From: Sorghum bicolor | Taxonomy: Eukaryota > Streptophyta > Magnoliopsida > Poales > Poaceae | Length of the DNA stretch: 64,000 nucleotides | Reading direction: 5' to 3' | Assembly (NCBI RefSeq): GCF_000003195.3 | Contig: NC_012878.2 | Location: 56,854,629-56,918,628, forward strand | Shown: one piece after another, positions 25,126-35,390 of the stretch | Numbering within the stretch: position 1 is the stretch's first letter | Layout: every line of letters starts with the position of its first letter | Notes under the pieces: model-generated | The model's input: only the letters and a program-made list of their open reading frames with translations | Database searches by the model: none | What the model was told of the DNA's origin: nothing | Translations under genes and position numbers: made by a program

Positions 25126-25913
25126 TTCGTGGTCCTTGGCTCCTTGCTCTGCCTTCAAAAGTTGTCTCCCTCGCACAATGGCAATGGCAGATAGCAGCAT
25201 CAATTTAAGAAGAAAAATGATAGAAATTCACAAGTTTTTTCAAGGAAAAGAATCGAGCAAAAGAAGCTAGCTTTGGTGTGGCCTAAATATGGCAAAGCAC
25301 AAGAAGTGGATATCATTTACGGGCCCTATTTAAAGTAAACAAACTGTCTCAAATGAATGGTATATTTCCTTTGGCGTGGCAAGTCATGAGATACCCAAAG
25401 TAACCTTCAGCTTTCTTGGTAATAATTTATATTCTTCAATTATGTCTCCACGAACATTCTTTTTTCAAAAAAAAAACCTGATACAGGTATGCCCACATGT
25501 AACCTCACCCTCTATGAAAACACCTTTGAAGAACTGATTAAGCCTGACAAATCTTGAGAGTTGAGACTGGCAAATATGTAGAGCTTAGGACATACTAGGT
25601 GTATGTTTGAAGTTTTCAAAATAGAAATACTAGGTGTATTTGAATTGGCTAATAAATGGCAGGATAAAATTATCCAGAATTAGAGTATCTCTAGGAGTTT
25701 TGTAAGCCAACTTCTAAGTTCTATTTTTTAGTAAACAGAGACAAAAAAAAACCCTCCAACACTTTGCTAAAAGAGCTCCTTAAAGATAAAAATATCAAAC
25801 ATTCTTTCCAACTCAGTAACTTTTTGTAGGTATCCCACGCAAAATCATTCAGTAAGCTATTATAGCATACTGTTAGACAAAGAACAAAATTCAAGGTTGT
25901 TATTTCTTCTGTT
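25126..25913. other. 5' flank of AP-1
   Basis: A TATA-like CTTTAAATAGGG (minus strand, about 25326-25336) lies about 200 bp upstream of the AP-1 start. The rest is AT-rich with a possible MITE fragment near 25683 (AGAGTATCTCTAGGAG). No gene. Confidence 0.4.
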
Positions 25914-25925
25914 AACTTAGTAGAT

Positions 25926-26690
25926 GTATACAACAAAGTTGGACCTCAACTCAACTCTACTCGAGCGCCGCCGTCGCCGCAACCGTCGTCGCCACCGTCC
26001 CCCGCTTTCCACCACCATAGATCTCCTCCCTTCTTCTCCGGCACCTCGCTAGAGGCTGAGGGGAGTGAGGATCTATCGTTTTTAATAAGTTTTTCAGTAG
26101 ATGGAGTTCTTAAGGTTAGGGTCTTTTCATGCTAAGTTTCTTGGTACTAGAGGTTTATCTCTTCCTCCTCCTTTTTTGACAACGGCAAAGGAAAAGGTTG
26201 GAACCATTTGGTCCATAGTGGCTATGTTGAAGATGAGGGCAATAACCATGAGCAACTTCACCGGCATAACGGCATGGAGACCTTTCTTTCCGACGGTGAC
26301 ATCAAGACAGAGATGATATTGCCGCCATGGAATAATTTTCTTTCAATCTCTTATTTGTTCTGTCGTGGTTAGGGGTTGCCATAATGAAGGATTAGGAAAA
26401 TAATTTTCAGATTAGTCTTTCTCATTCTTCGGTGGCAGAAAGAAGAAGGAAGACAAAAGAAAGAAGTTTCTTAACTCCGCCTATAGGAACATTAGCCTTC
26501 GTTCGTTGGACATATGTTCTCAGCCCTTTTGCTGAGTATTTGCGTGTATGGTCATCCATACAAAGCGTCATACAGATTTGGTTTTGAGATTTGGAGCTAT
26601 TCACAACGTAGGTACAATTTAGATGAAAATTCCAGAGTGCTTGTAGCGTACCCAGTTCTTATATAATAAATTTTTTCTTTCGCTCAAAAA
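25926..26690 (+). mobile_element. Non-LTR retroposon with perfect 12-bp target duplication
   Basis: AACTTAGTAGAT occurs at 25914-25925 and again at 26691-26702. The 765 bp between starts with a GC-rich CGCCGCCGTCGCC section and ends TTTCGCTCAAAAAA, an A-rich tail directly before the right duplication. That is the product of target-primed reverse transcription, so this is a LINE-derived copy, a SINE or a retroposed transcript. Short ORFs inside show no domain I recognise. Perfect duplications suggest a fairly recent insertion. Confidence 0.75.
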
Positions 26691-26727
26691 AACTTAGTAG
26701 ATTTATTAGTTTAGCAAGTAAACTATA

Positions 26728-26960
26728 CTCAATCCATCCTAAATTATAAGAGTTTGACTTTTTTAAAACTAAATTTGACCGCTTGTCTTATTTAAAATTT
26801 TATGCACAATATTACTTCTTTTGTCATGGCTTGGTTTTAATAAAAGTTCTTTAAGAATGACTTAAATTTGACTATGTTTGTATAATTTTCTAAATAAGAC
26901 GAGTGATTAAATTTAGAATTAAAACAAGTCAAACGTCCTATAATTTGAGATGAAGGGAGG
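26728..26960. mobile_element. Stowaway-like MITE
   Basis: It begins ACTCAATCCATCCTAAATTA and ends CTATAATTTGAGATGAAGGG, inverted with typical ATTATAAGAG/AAGTCAAAC subterminal sequence. Confidence 0.65.
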
Positions 26961-27055
26961 ACTAAACTTCTCAAGATGCTGTTAGCACCTTTGATCTCTA
27001 CTGATGCGTGGATAGAATGTGTGGAGACAAAAAAAACAGCCTCATTATTAGCTCG

Positions 27056-27261
27056 TACTCCCTCCATCCCAATTTATAAATCATTCCAAGAAAGATTTAT
27101 AACATTAAATAGATATTACTATGAAAATATAACTAATAAAGAACCTAATGATACTTAGATGGTATCATAAATATTATTATGTTATTATATAAATTTGGTT
27201 AAACTTAAAATGCTTTGACTCTATAAGATTCTTGAAATGACATATAATTTGAGACGGAGAG
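27056..27261. mobile_element. Stowaway-like MITE
   Basis: It begins TACTCCCTCCATCCCAATTT and ends CATATAATTTGAGACGGAGA followed by GAGTA, a classic inverted Stowaway pair. Confidence 0.75.
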
Positions 27262-28098
27262 AGTATCTATTTGGATGGGTTAAATAGGGCATGTTGGATG
27301 GCTAAATAGGCCACGGTACATCACGCGAAATCTATTATTTGTCTAATTGAAAATCTAATAGCATGTATCTTACACGACTTGATATAGGTGCTCATATTTT
27401 TCTAAATTTATTTTAAGATTTAACAGCAATATACTTTCAGTGATAGGTGACTAGCGCCATCCCCGTCAATAGCGAGGCGCAATGTGTAAACTTCTAAACT
27501 GTACCGTGTAATTAAAAAAAACAATGTTGCCTCCACTCATTTTATTGTTTTTGGAAACAGAGCGTGCAGGAGAGCTGCCGATTTATCTTAAAAGAATAAG
27601 GAACTCAAAATGGTAGTACAATGGTTTGACAACTCTAAAGGATTAATCAGCCGCAAGAACAGTGCACTCCAGAAAATATGCGTCGTGCAACACCGTCCCG
27701 TTGACATGTTGTTAGCTTCGCTTTGATTAATTTGCTTGAGTGCACAAACACACACATTGTATTTGTATCATGTTTTGTAAGCGGGGTTTGCAAAGTTCAG
27801 TTCATTCACATTGTCAATGTTCTCCTTTCTTGTTTCAGAATCTGTGCTTTCTAGTTTCAGAATCTGTGTGTGTCTCGTAACTTATGTTTCAGTTGTGTGG
27901 CCGTCTTAGCCAAAAGCCCCGAACACAGCGTGCTGTCTGAAAGTCTTAAGAAGATTCATCCCTGCAGTGAACGATTTGCCATTGCACTAAAATTGATCTT
28001 TTCATTCAGAAGACCCACTGCCTCCAGGGTCGTTACAATTTTTAAATTTTATCAAGACGATAGACGAATTATGCATGCGCGGCGTCCGTCATCAATCA
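27262..28098. other. Intergenic; 3' flank of AP-2
   Basis: AT-rich, no gene. The last ~200 bp probably include the AP-2 3' UTR. Confidence 0.4.
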
Positions 28099-31000
28099 TC
28101 ATAGGGCGCAGCGCGTGTGCTTGAACCGGAGCCACCGGTCCCTGAGATCGAACTCCCAGAGGTGCTCCTGCTGCAGGATGTTGCCGATGACCGACACCCC
28201 GGGCCACGAGCCCTCCTGCACGCCGATGCACTTCACCCCGGGCGCCGCGTCGATGACGTAGCTCTTGGCCGGCGGCTCAAGCCGCGCGGACCCGGCGAAG
28301 TGCACCTCCATCTTGGGGATTTCCAGCGCGCCGGCGTCGGTCCAGTTGTAACAGTACTCGAACGGGTCCATGGTAACCCTGGGCAGCCCAGCGAGGTGCT
28401 TGCTGAGCGCGGTCACCACGGCCCTGTACGCCGGGGTGGCGAGGATGGTGAGGCTTGTCCCGGAGTCGAGGATCGCGCCGCCGTTCCGGTCGACGTCCCA
28501 CACGTCCGCGGGGATGTCGAGCGCCTCGCCGGCCACGTACACGGCGTCCACCGTCACGGCGTAGAACGGGGTCATCCGGCGGTCGAGCAGCAGCGGCGTC
28601 TGCGCGGCGGGCGCGGTGGCGCCCGGGCCGAAGGTGAGGTAGCTGGTGGCGTTGCGCGGCGCCAGGTGGTCGACGAGGCAGTAGGAGAAGCGGCCACCGA
28701 AGCGCGCGGCGGCGCGGGACGCGAAGGAGATGTTGCTGTTGCCCAGGCTCAGCACGCCGTCCGAGGACTGGAAGCTCTGCCCGTCGTACGTGGCGGCGCA
28801 ACCCAGCACGACGCCCTGCAGCTTCGCGCGCCTGCCGCCGCTGCTGTCTCCGCCGCCGCGCCCGCTCCCGGAGGACAGCGCGATGGTCGCCGAGTCGGTG
28901 CCCACCACGCCGCGCGCCGCCGAGCCGTCCCTGTACCTGCCATGCCATTGCCACCACGGTTAGGTAAAGTAACGTTAGTTCGCGCGCATCACCACGACAG
29001 CATCAGGATCGGCCATCACATGGAAAGATTCGGCAGCAACACGCTGTGATGTATATATTACAACAAATAATGTAGTATGTAGGGATTATCATTTTTATTT
29101 AACTCGTCAAAATGCATTTGACGATTTGCGAGAATGAAACTACAGTACTGTGAAGGCGACACTCGTATGCATGAACATGATTCGAATTGGGGACCCTGGC
29201 TTTTTTTGGGAGGCGACAGGAGGCACCAAGAACCGGCTTGCAAGTTACTCTACTCGTCTTCGGTATGGTCTGACGGAATCGTTCATAGACAGTTGGGAAA
29301 TGGAAAGATACGTCTAATCATGAACTGTAAAGCTCAGCTCTGAGAGTCGGCAAAGTGGCTGAAAAGGGTAATCCCAGCTCATACGATGGTTACGCCGGGG
29401 ATAGCCTTCGATGTAGTAGTACTAGTAAAATGGACTAGTCCGACTGTCCGAGGCTCAAGATTAGCACATTTCAGTTTTCTTTCAGTTGGGATATAATATT
29501 ACTAAGTACGGTGCACTTGACCAATTAACTGTAAGTGGTAGCTGGAAAGCAGGCTACGCAGGTAGATGCCACCGGTGCAGTAGTGCCCGGAGCACGACCG
29601 ATCAAAAGCTGAGCTGTACAAGGAGTTTGTCCAAAGATAGACGGTGCCTATCTATAGTCAGACAGTCAGTGTACTGACGCTGAATCAGCCAACGCGTTCG
29701 CTGTCGACGACCTCGGGCTCGGACCATACTACACTGCAGGAACAGTACGGTAAAGTCATGGTAAGTTTCAGAGAAAGCCGGACTGGTCAAACACCCATGA
29801 CACGTTGCTTGGATCGGAGCAGCAAAATGACGCCCAAACTCCAAGTTCCAACACGTCCGTGTTTCTCAACTCTCGGCGTTTCCAACCTGCCACAAGCAGG
29901 GTCACGGGGGCGGCGTCCACCAAGCCAGCCTGAGGAGCAAGCACATGGCGCGCCCGGTTCGGCGAGGCGGCGGGCGAACAAGTTGCTCCATTTTTAAAAC
30001 AGACCGGGAGACCGGACGCAGGCGACAGCGCATCGGCGGTCGCGACGCCGCCCTACCAACGGCAACGTGCGCGCCACCCACGATCGGCGCGAGCTCCTCC
30101 GCGTCCGCGTCGCGTCGTCCAGATCGCACGCGCGACGGATCGGAGCCAGGGACGCGGCCGGGGCCGGGGCCGGGGCCGGTAAAGATTAAATGTGTGCGTG
30201 CCCCTCTTGCTCTACCTTCCCGGCCGGCCGCAACCAGACCACCTCAACAACATTAACGCCGCATCCTAGCTTCCATCCAATTTGGCAGCCTGGACAACCT
30301 CGACTCGTACAACGTGCTGCTGCTGCCGCTGCTGCTGCTGCCTGTGGTTGGGCAATCCCTAGAACCTACTCTACTGTCGCCGTGAATCGTGTTCTCTACT
30401 CTATCAATTAGCAACCGGGTTTCTTCTGAATGCCTCGCTCAACTACGTCCAGGAGACCATGACGAACGCGGCGTAATTTTGCAGGAGAGGTAAATTCGAA
30501 GGAGAGGCAGTGGAGTGCAAGTAGAGTTTAAAGCACAAGGCGCATGGAGATGGATCCCAGTCAGCGAAACCGAGCACGAACTCGTGTCCGCACTAGCAGC
30601 CCCAGCAAGCCTGCCGAGCGAGGCAATTGAATGCCGCGCTCTGCCATGCCGCGGCGAGACCGGCAGCAGCAGAAGCGCGGTAAAAAAGCTGCGCGAGTAA
30701 TGGCGCGCGCGAGATGCCGACCCACCCCGCCCACCAACCAACACTTACTACTGCCGCTGCGGCGCTGCCTGCTTGGGGCAGCAAGCTAGCCAGCCAGCCC
30801 GCTCGGCCGTGTCGCCACCGGAACCGGAGCCAGCCGTAGCGTGACGATGACGAGATCCGGTGGAGTGAGGAGCACGCGTGCGTGTTATTGAGTCGAGCGG
30901 CACGAGGCGATCGATCGGCGGAGTACGAAGCAGGACAATGGCTAGAGGGCATCGGAGTGAGGTACTGACCGGTAGTCGTAGGCGCAGGGGCTGGCCGGCG

Positions 31001-31532
31001 ACGAGCAGTTGGCGAGGGAGAAGGGCACGTAGGAGGTGCACGTGTCGGAGGAGCACGCGATGGGCGCCCACGACTTGGACGCGGCGGTGCGGAACACGCG
31101 CGCCGGCGACCCAGCGCCTGTTCCGGCGGCGGCGCCCGCGCCGCGGCACTTGACCCAGGTGAGGTCGCTGCCGGTGTCCGCCACCAGCACGAACGGCTGC
31201 GCGGGGGTGCCCACGCGGAACCGCACGAAGTACTGCCCCGTGCCGGTGTAGGCCCCCGACGAGAGCGGCATGGCGAACGCGGACGCGCCCACCTCGGCGG
31301 CGCGGCGCCCGCGGCGGGACGAAGCTAGCTGGGACCGGATGTACGCGTGGCGGTGCAAGTCGTCCCTCGCGCGGTCGGACAGGGACGCGCCCGGCGCGGC
31401 CGGGACGAGCTCCAGCCGTGGCCGCGCCGGCTTCCTCCCGCGCGGCCGCTGGTGCCGCCCGCCGCTCGCCGCCGCAGTCGCCGCCGCGGCCAGCACGAGC
31501 AGCGCTAGCAGCAGGTGGCCGCGCGAAGCCAT
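28099..31532 (-). CDS. Nepenthesin-type aspartic protease, copy 2 (AP-2)
   Basis: Two exons, 31532-30970 and 28936-28099, joined across a 2033-bp GT-AG intron, give 466 residues. The intron sits at the same codon position as in AP-1 (split Arg188, YDYR/YRDGS). The protein has a signal-like hydrophobic N-terminus (about 1-23) and a basic prosegment with RPRGRKPARPR. It then has YFVRFRVGTP, catalytic DTGSDLTW (Asp119), FSYCLVDHLAPRNATS and catalytic DSGTSL (Asp345). An insert near residue 209 (GSGRGGGDSSGG) and one near 131 (GAGAAAGTGAG) are low-complexity additions absent from AP-1. Likely a secreted or vesicular protease; organelle and substrate are unknown. The pair forms a head-to-tail tandem duplication. 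Confidence 0.92.
28937..30969 (-). other. Expanded intron of AP-2
   Basis: This 2033-bp intron replaces the 113-bp intron of AP-1. It contains a GC-rich zone (29900-30260), a GGGGCC hexamer repeat (about 30154-30179) and an imperfect CTG repeat (about 30315-30341). I found no transposon ends or conserved ORF that would explain the expansion. Confidence 0.6.
30154..30179. repeat. GGGGCC hexanucleotide repeat in AP-2 intron
   Basis: About four consecutive GGGGCC units, beginning from GCGGCC. It could form G-quadruplex on one strand. Confidence 0.85.
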
Positions 31533-31847
31533 TTCTTGAACCTTACTTGATTTCCCCCCCTTGCTCCGATCCGATCCCTTCACACCGTCACACGATGGCA
31601 ACGGCAGACGACAGCAGCAGCGGCGAGCAAGGACACGCACGCACGACCCACGAGGTTCTGCTACGCAATGGGAAGAGCAGCAGCTGCTGGCATTTCGCCA
31701 CCTCTCGCCACGAGCTTTTGTCGCGTCGCGTCGCGTGCTCGGCTCTGCTCGTATTACTCCTCGATCGAACTCGAGGCCGAAGAAGAAGAGGTGGCCGGAG
31801 CAGAGCTTTTTGGCTGCGTCCGTGACGGCGAGGCGAGGGAGACGGCG

Positions 31848-31858
31848 TCTTTTATAAA
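31848..31858 (-). promoter_or_regulatory. TATA-like box for AP-2
   Basis: On the minus strand this reads TTTATAAAAGAC, about 320 bp upstream of the AP-2 start. Good TATA match; the implied leader is fairly long. Confidence 0.45.
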
Positions 31859-32110
31859 CACAAAACAAAAGCCGCTGGCTCACTGGCGCTGCGCGCGGTT
31901 CGGTTGGGTCGGGTCCGTCCGCCTGGGCCCTGGGGGCTGGTGCCTTGTGCGCGCTTCGTTGGCATTTTGGCAAGCGTGATTTTTTTAAGCAACATTTGGC
32001 AAGCGTGATTGATTGATGGGTCGAGGAGGATTTATTTCCTTTGCTGCCCGCCGGGGTTCGGTCCGATCGGGTTTCTGGGACGAGATTTGCTCGCTGTACG
32101 TCCCCGTGGG

Positions 32111-32234
32111 CCATGGGCTCGGCCGTTCTAGTTACCGTGTTCATGTGGGGCCTTGTTTATTTCCTAAAACTTTTACAATTTTTTAAAATTAACCATAGGC
32201 TCGGCCGTTCTGGTTGCCAGCCATGTTCATGTGA
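32111..32234 (+). repeat. Direct duplication around a truncated MITE end
   Basis: GGCTCGGCCGTTCT(A/G)GTT with a following CATGTG occurs at about 32111-32146 and 32199-32234. The space between holds a truncated GGCCTTGTTTATTTCC element end (32150-32190). Confidence 0.65.
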
Positions 32235-32244
32235 CAGAAATCCA

Positions 32245-32541
32245 GGCCTTGTATAATTTATTTATTTATTTGTAAAATAGACATCATATCACTTTCGTTT
32301 GTATTTGACAAATATTGTTCGATTATAGATTAACTAGACTCAAAAAAATCGTCTTATAAATTACAAACAAACAGTGCAATTAGTTATTATTTTTATTTAT
32401 ATTTAATATTTTATGTATATGCCGTAAAATTTGATATATTTTTATTTTTATTTAATATTTTATGTATGCGCCGTAAAATTTGATATATGATGGAAAATCT
32501 GAATTTTTTTTTAAAAATTTTTTTAAGGAACTAAACATGGC
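32245..32541 (+). mobile_element. GGCCTTGTTTAG-family MITE with internal duplication
   Basis: Ends AGGCCTTGTATAAT and GAACTAAACATGGCC, with landmarks CACTTTCGTTTGTATTTGAC and GACTCAAAAAAATCGTC. The segment ATTTTATGTAT..GCCGTAAAATTTGATAT occurs twice (about 32409 and 32456), which makes this copy longer than 242 bp. Confidence 0.75.
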
Positions 32542-32724
32542 CCCAGTTCTGCGAGACCGCCGGCTGGCTGATTTCAGGGTGGGGGATTGAAAGGCAAGCC
32601 GATCTGCAGAAGATGGCCTGGCGAGATCAACAACGTTTCTACTGTAACAGCAGCGGCCGGATTCGCCGTCCTGATTGGCGATTCCAATCAGATCGATAGG
32701 TTTCCCAATCAACACGTACTCCTA

Positions 32725-32966
32725 GGCCTTGTTTAGTTCCCAAAAAATTTTGCAAAATTTTTCAGATTCCCCGTCACATCGAATCTTTAGACACATGCAT
32801 GAAGTATTAAATATAGACAGAAATAAAAACTAATTGCACAATTTGGTCGAAATTGACGAGACGAATCTTTTGAGCCTAGTTAGTCTATGATTGGACAATA
32901 TTTCTCAAATACAACGAAAGAACTACAGTGTCGATTTTACAAAATATTTTGGAACTAAACAAGGCC
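32725..32966 (-). mobile_element. 242-bp MITE, GGCCTTGTTTAG family, best-preserved copy
   Basis: Termini GGCCTTGTTTAGTTCC and GGAACTAAACAAGGCC are perfect inverted repeats. CTA flanks both ends (32722-32724 and 32967-32969). The interior carries ATCGAATCTTTAGACACATG and CGAGACGAATCTTTTGAGC. No coding capacity. Confidence 0.88.
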
Positions 32967-32969
32967 CTA

Positions 32970-34616
32970 CTAACTATGCGCTGAACCAGGACAGGCATGC
33001 CAGATGCAGAAACTGCCTGCTAGTACCCTGATTACATGCCGCTCGGTTGTTTGTTCTCGTGCGTCGTGGGGGGTGATACTACGTGACAAGTCTCTCTGCT
33101 CAATGACGCCGGAACGTCCGGATCAGCAGCTAGCTACTGTAGATTACATGGCGGGACTCTCCGCGCACGTTGTTCCACCCTTCCCGTGCCATGTTGTGCG
33201 TCCAGGTCCAGAGGCATGTCCACAGGTGACAGGCCCCTGTCATGTTTGCTCGACCGATCCCATGCAGCGTTGGCACAGACATGCTGGCCTCCCAGGAGCC
33301 TAGGAGTCAGCGCCGATGACGGATGCATGAGCCCACGCGTCAGGACGTCGACACGTGACCCGTTTTGGTGACGCATGCACGTAGGTGACAAGTGGCACGT
33401 CCACCAAATGACACGCCTTCACATTCGCTGCGGTGTAGTGTACTACTACGAGGAGGGAGTACCACCTCGCTCGTCGCCAGCGTCGTCAAGGGCGGTGACG
33501 CATGCACGCCGCCACGCGGCCGCCGCCGTAGCGCTTGCCGGCTGGCACCTCACTAGCACGGCGCACACAACGACGAAATAAAACGTAGTACAGGTGCTGA
33601 GATCAGTCGGCAAGCAGCTCGACATCTAATCTTCCTGTCAAGTACGGTACGTACAGTACGTAGGTAGGCACGTATACATGCACGCTCACTCGAGAATGAT
33701 GGATAGAGATTCTTACAGCGATGATGAGACGATCGTCGATAGAATATACCTACAGTACAGTTTAGGCGGCCGGGAGGCATGCAGCCTGGACCTGGACAGC
33801 TCACGCACGGCGAAAGGCCACAGTGATCTTGAGCTAGCACGCACCGAATGAATCCGCCTAGAAATCGCACCAGAACGACACTGCAGCGCGCGATGAAACG
33901 ATGCAGAGAGAGATGCTCGGGCAGTCGCCGTGCTATTCCTATAGCTAGTGAGCGAGTGGGCGGTCCTGCTCTGCTGCTGCTTGGTGCTGGCCAGGACAAC
34001 CAGCTACAGCTAGAGGGCAACAACAACAGGCAGGCAGGACCGGGGATTGGGTGGTCAGGTGGATGGATGGACGAGCTCACGAGCAGGAAAGGAAGAGAGA
34101 TATGCATGGCTTGGCAATTGGCATGGGGTCCGATCGGTCCGGTGCAGCGACCAGTGGAGTCGACAGGATGATGGCGCGCAACGAAAAGCCGTCCCTGGGC
34201 ACATGGCCGCATCATGCTCGACTTGCGCCGCAGCAGACTGCACGACTCTGCACGTACGTACGTACTCGCGTAGTACGTGCGCACTGCGCTCTCAAGCCTT
34301 CGGATACCTCACTCACTTTGGAGTTTCAGTGCATGTGTGGATCCCATCTTCGCTGTTCATCATGTTCTGCCGTGGGGTCCGATCCGTTCGATGGAGCCGT
34401 TTGTGTCCGTCCGTCCCACGACGACTGTTAATTTCGGTGGCGCATGTCTCGGGCGCTCTGTTGGCGGCGGCTCCATGCCCGCGCGCCGGTCCAAACGACC
34501 GGGCACTGCGCATGCGTCATGGCATCCGTGGAATCGGCGCGCCTCGTGCCACAGTGGAAAAAAGGCTCCATCGTGGTTACTGAACTTGTTCGTTCGGAGT
34601 ACGGTCAGGGTTTCAT
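32970..34616. other. Intergenic, GC-richer, no recognised gene
   Basis: Contains ORFs up to 243 codons (33553-34284, minus) that overlap others in all frames and show no family resemblance. I saw no conserved miRNA sequence that I know. It might hold a non-coding transcript, but nothing proves it. Confidence 0.35.
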
Positions 34617-34805
34617 GCCTTGTTTAGTTTCTGAAATTTTTCAAGATTCTCCATCATATTGAATCTTACGGCACATGTATGAAGCATTAAATATAGACGA
34701 AAACAAAAACTAATTATACAGTTTGTCTGTAAATCGTAAGACGAATCTTTTGATCCTAGTTAGTCTATGATTGGACAATATTTGCCACAAACAAACGAAA
34801 AACCT
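34617..34805 (-). mobile_element. GGCCTTGTTTAG-family MITE, 3' truncated
   Basis: Starts GCCTTGTTTAGTTTC and carries ATTAAATATAGACGAAAA and AGACGAATCTTTTGATCC. It loses similarity after AACAAACGAAAAACC, and the right terminus is missing. Confidence 0.7.
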
Positions 34806-35272
34806 CAGTTTCAGCTCATCTTTTCGCCCCTCCGAATCCAAGAAGACAGGCTTCGCCTTTCGCGTCTGTTAGCCAACAACTGCCTGCCTGCGTGGGATTT
34901 GATGGCTCACGAATCGGTTGCCCGCTTAGCTTGAGCGTTGAGCCTCGCTCGACCTTTATCTACCTGGACTATGATCAGCTCTGAGAACTCTCATCATTGG
35001 ATCCACGCACGCGCCGTCATGATTCGCCTTAGGTGTTCCGCTAGCGCTAATCGAGCAGGTGATGATCATTGTTCATCACTGCTCTCTTGCACTGGCCATG
35101 GCCTCGATCTCGCGGCATATCATCGCTCGTCCAAATTTGTTGGCCCTGCACACTGCGTTCATATATCCAATGCGTGGCTTGATCTGAACTCTGATTCTCT
35201 GAACCCATCTCCTTGTGCTTCCGGCCAGCCTTCCGGGTACGGGCCGGCCGGCGAACGACTGCAGCTGTATCA
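34806..35272. other. Intergenic, nothing recognised
   Basis: No gene or element ends seen. Confidence 0.35.
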
Positions 35273-35390
35273 TATCACGAACTGGCAATTGCTTTGCTTA
35301 TTAGGTTAGCATGCTTGATCTACTAAACTTACCCTGTATCACAAACTGGCAGTTGCTTATTAGGTTAGCTTGCTCTACTAAACTTACCCG
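35273..35390 (+). repeat. Tandem duplication, ~60-bp unit
   Basis: TATCACGAACTGGCAATTGC and TTATTAGGTTAGC and TCTACTAAACTTACCC recur in the same order at 35273 and 35337. The second copy carries small deletions. Confidence 0.8.

Noticed and set aside
33553..34284. 243-codon minus-strand ORF
   Set aside because: No recognisable domain, many overlapping ORFs in other frames, and no splice or promoter support. GC-rich DNA yields such ORFs by chance.
32970..34616. Conserved microRNA precursor
   Set aside because: I looked for the common conserved plant miRNA sequences in both strands and saw none.
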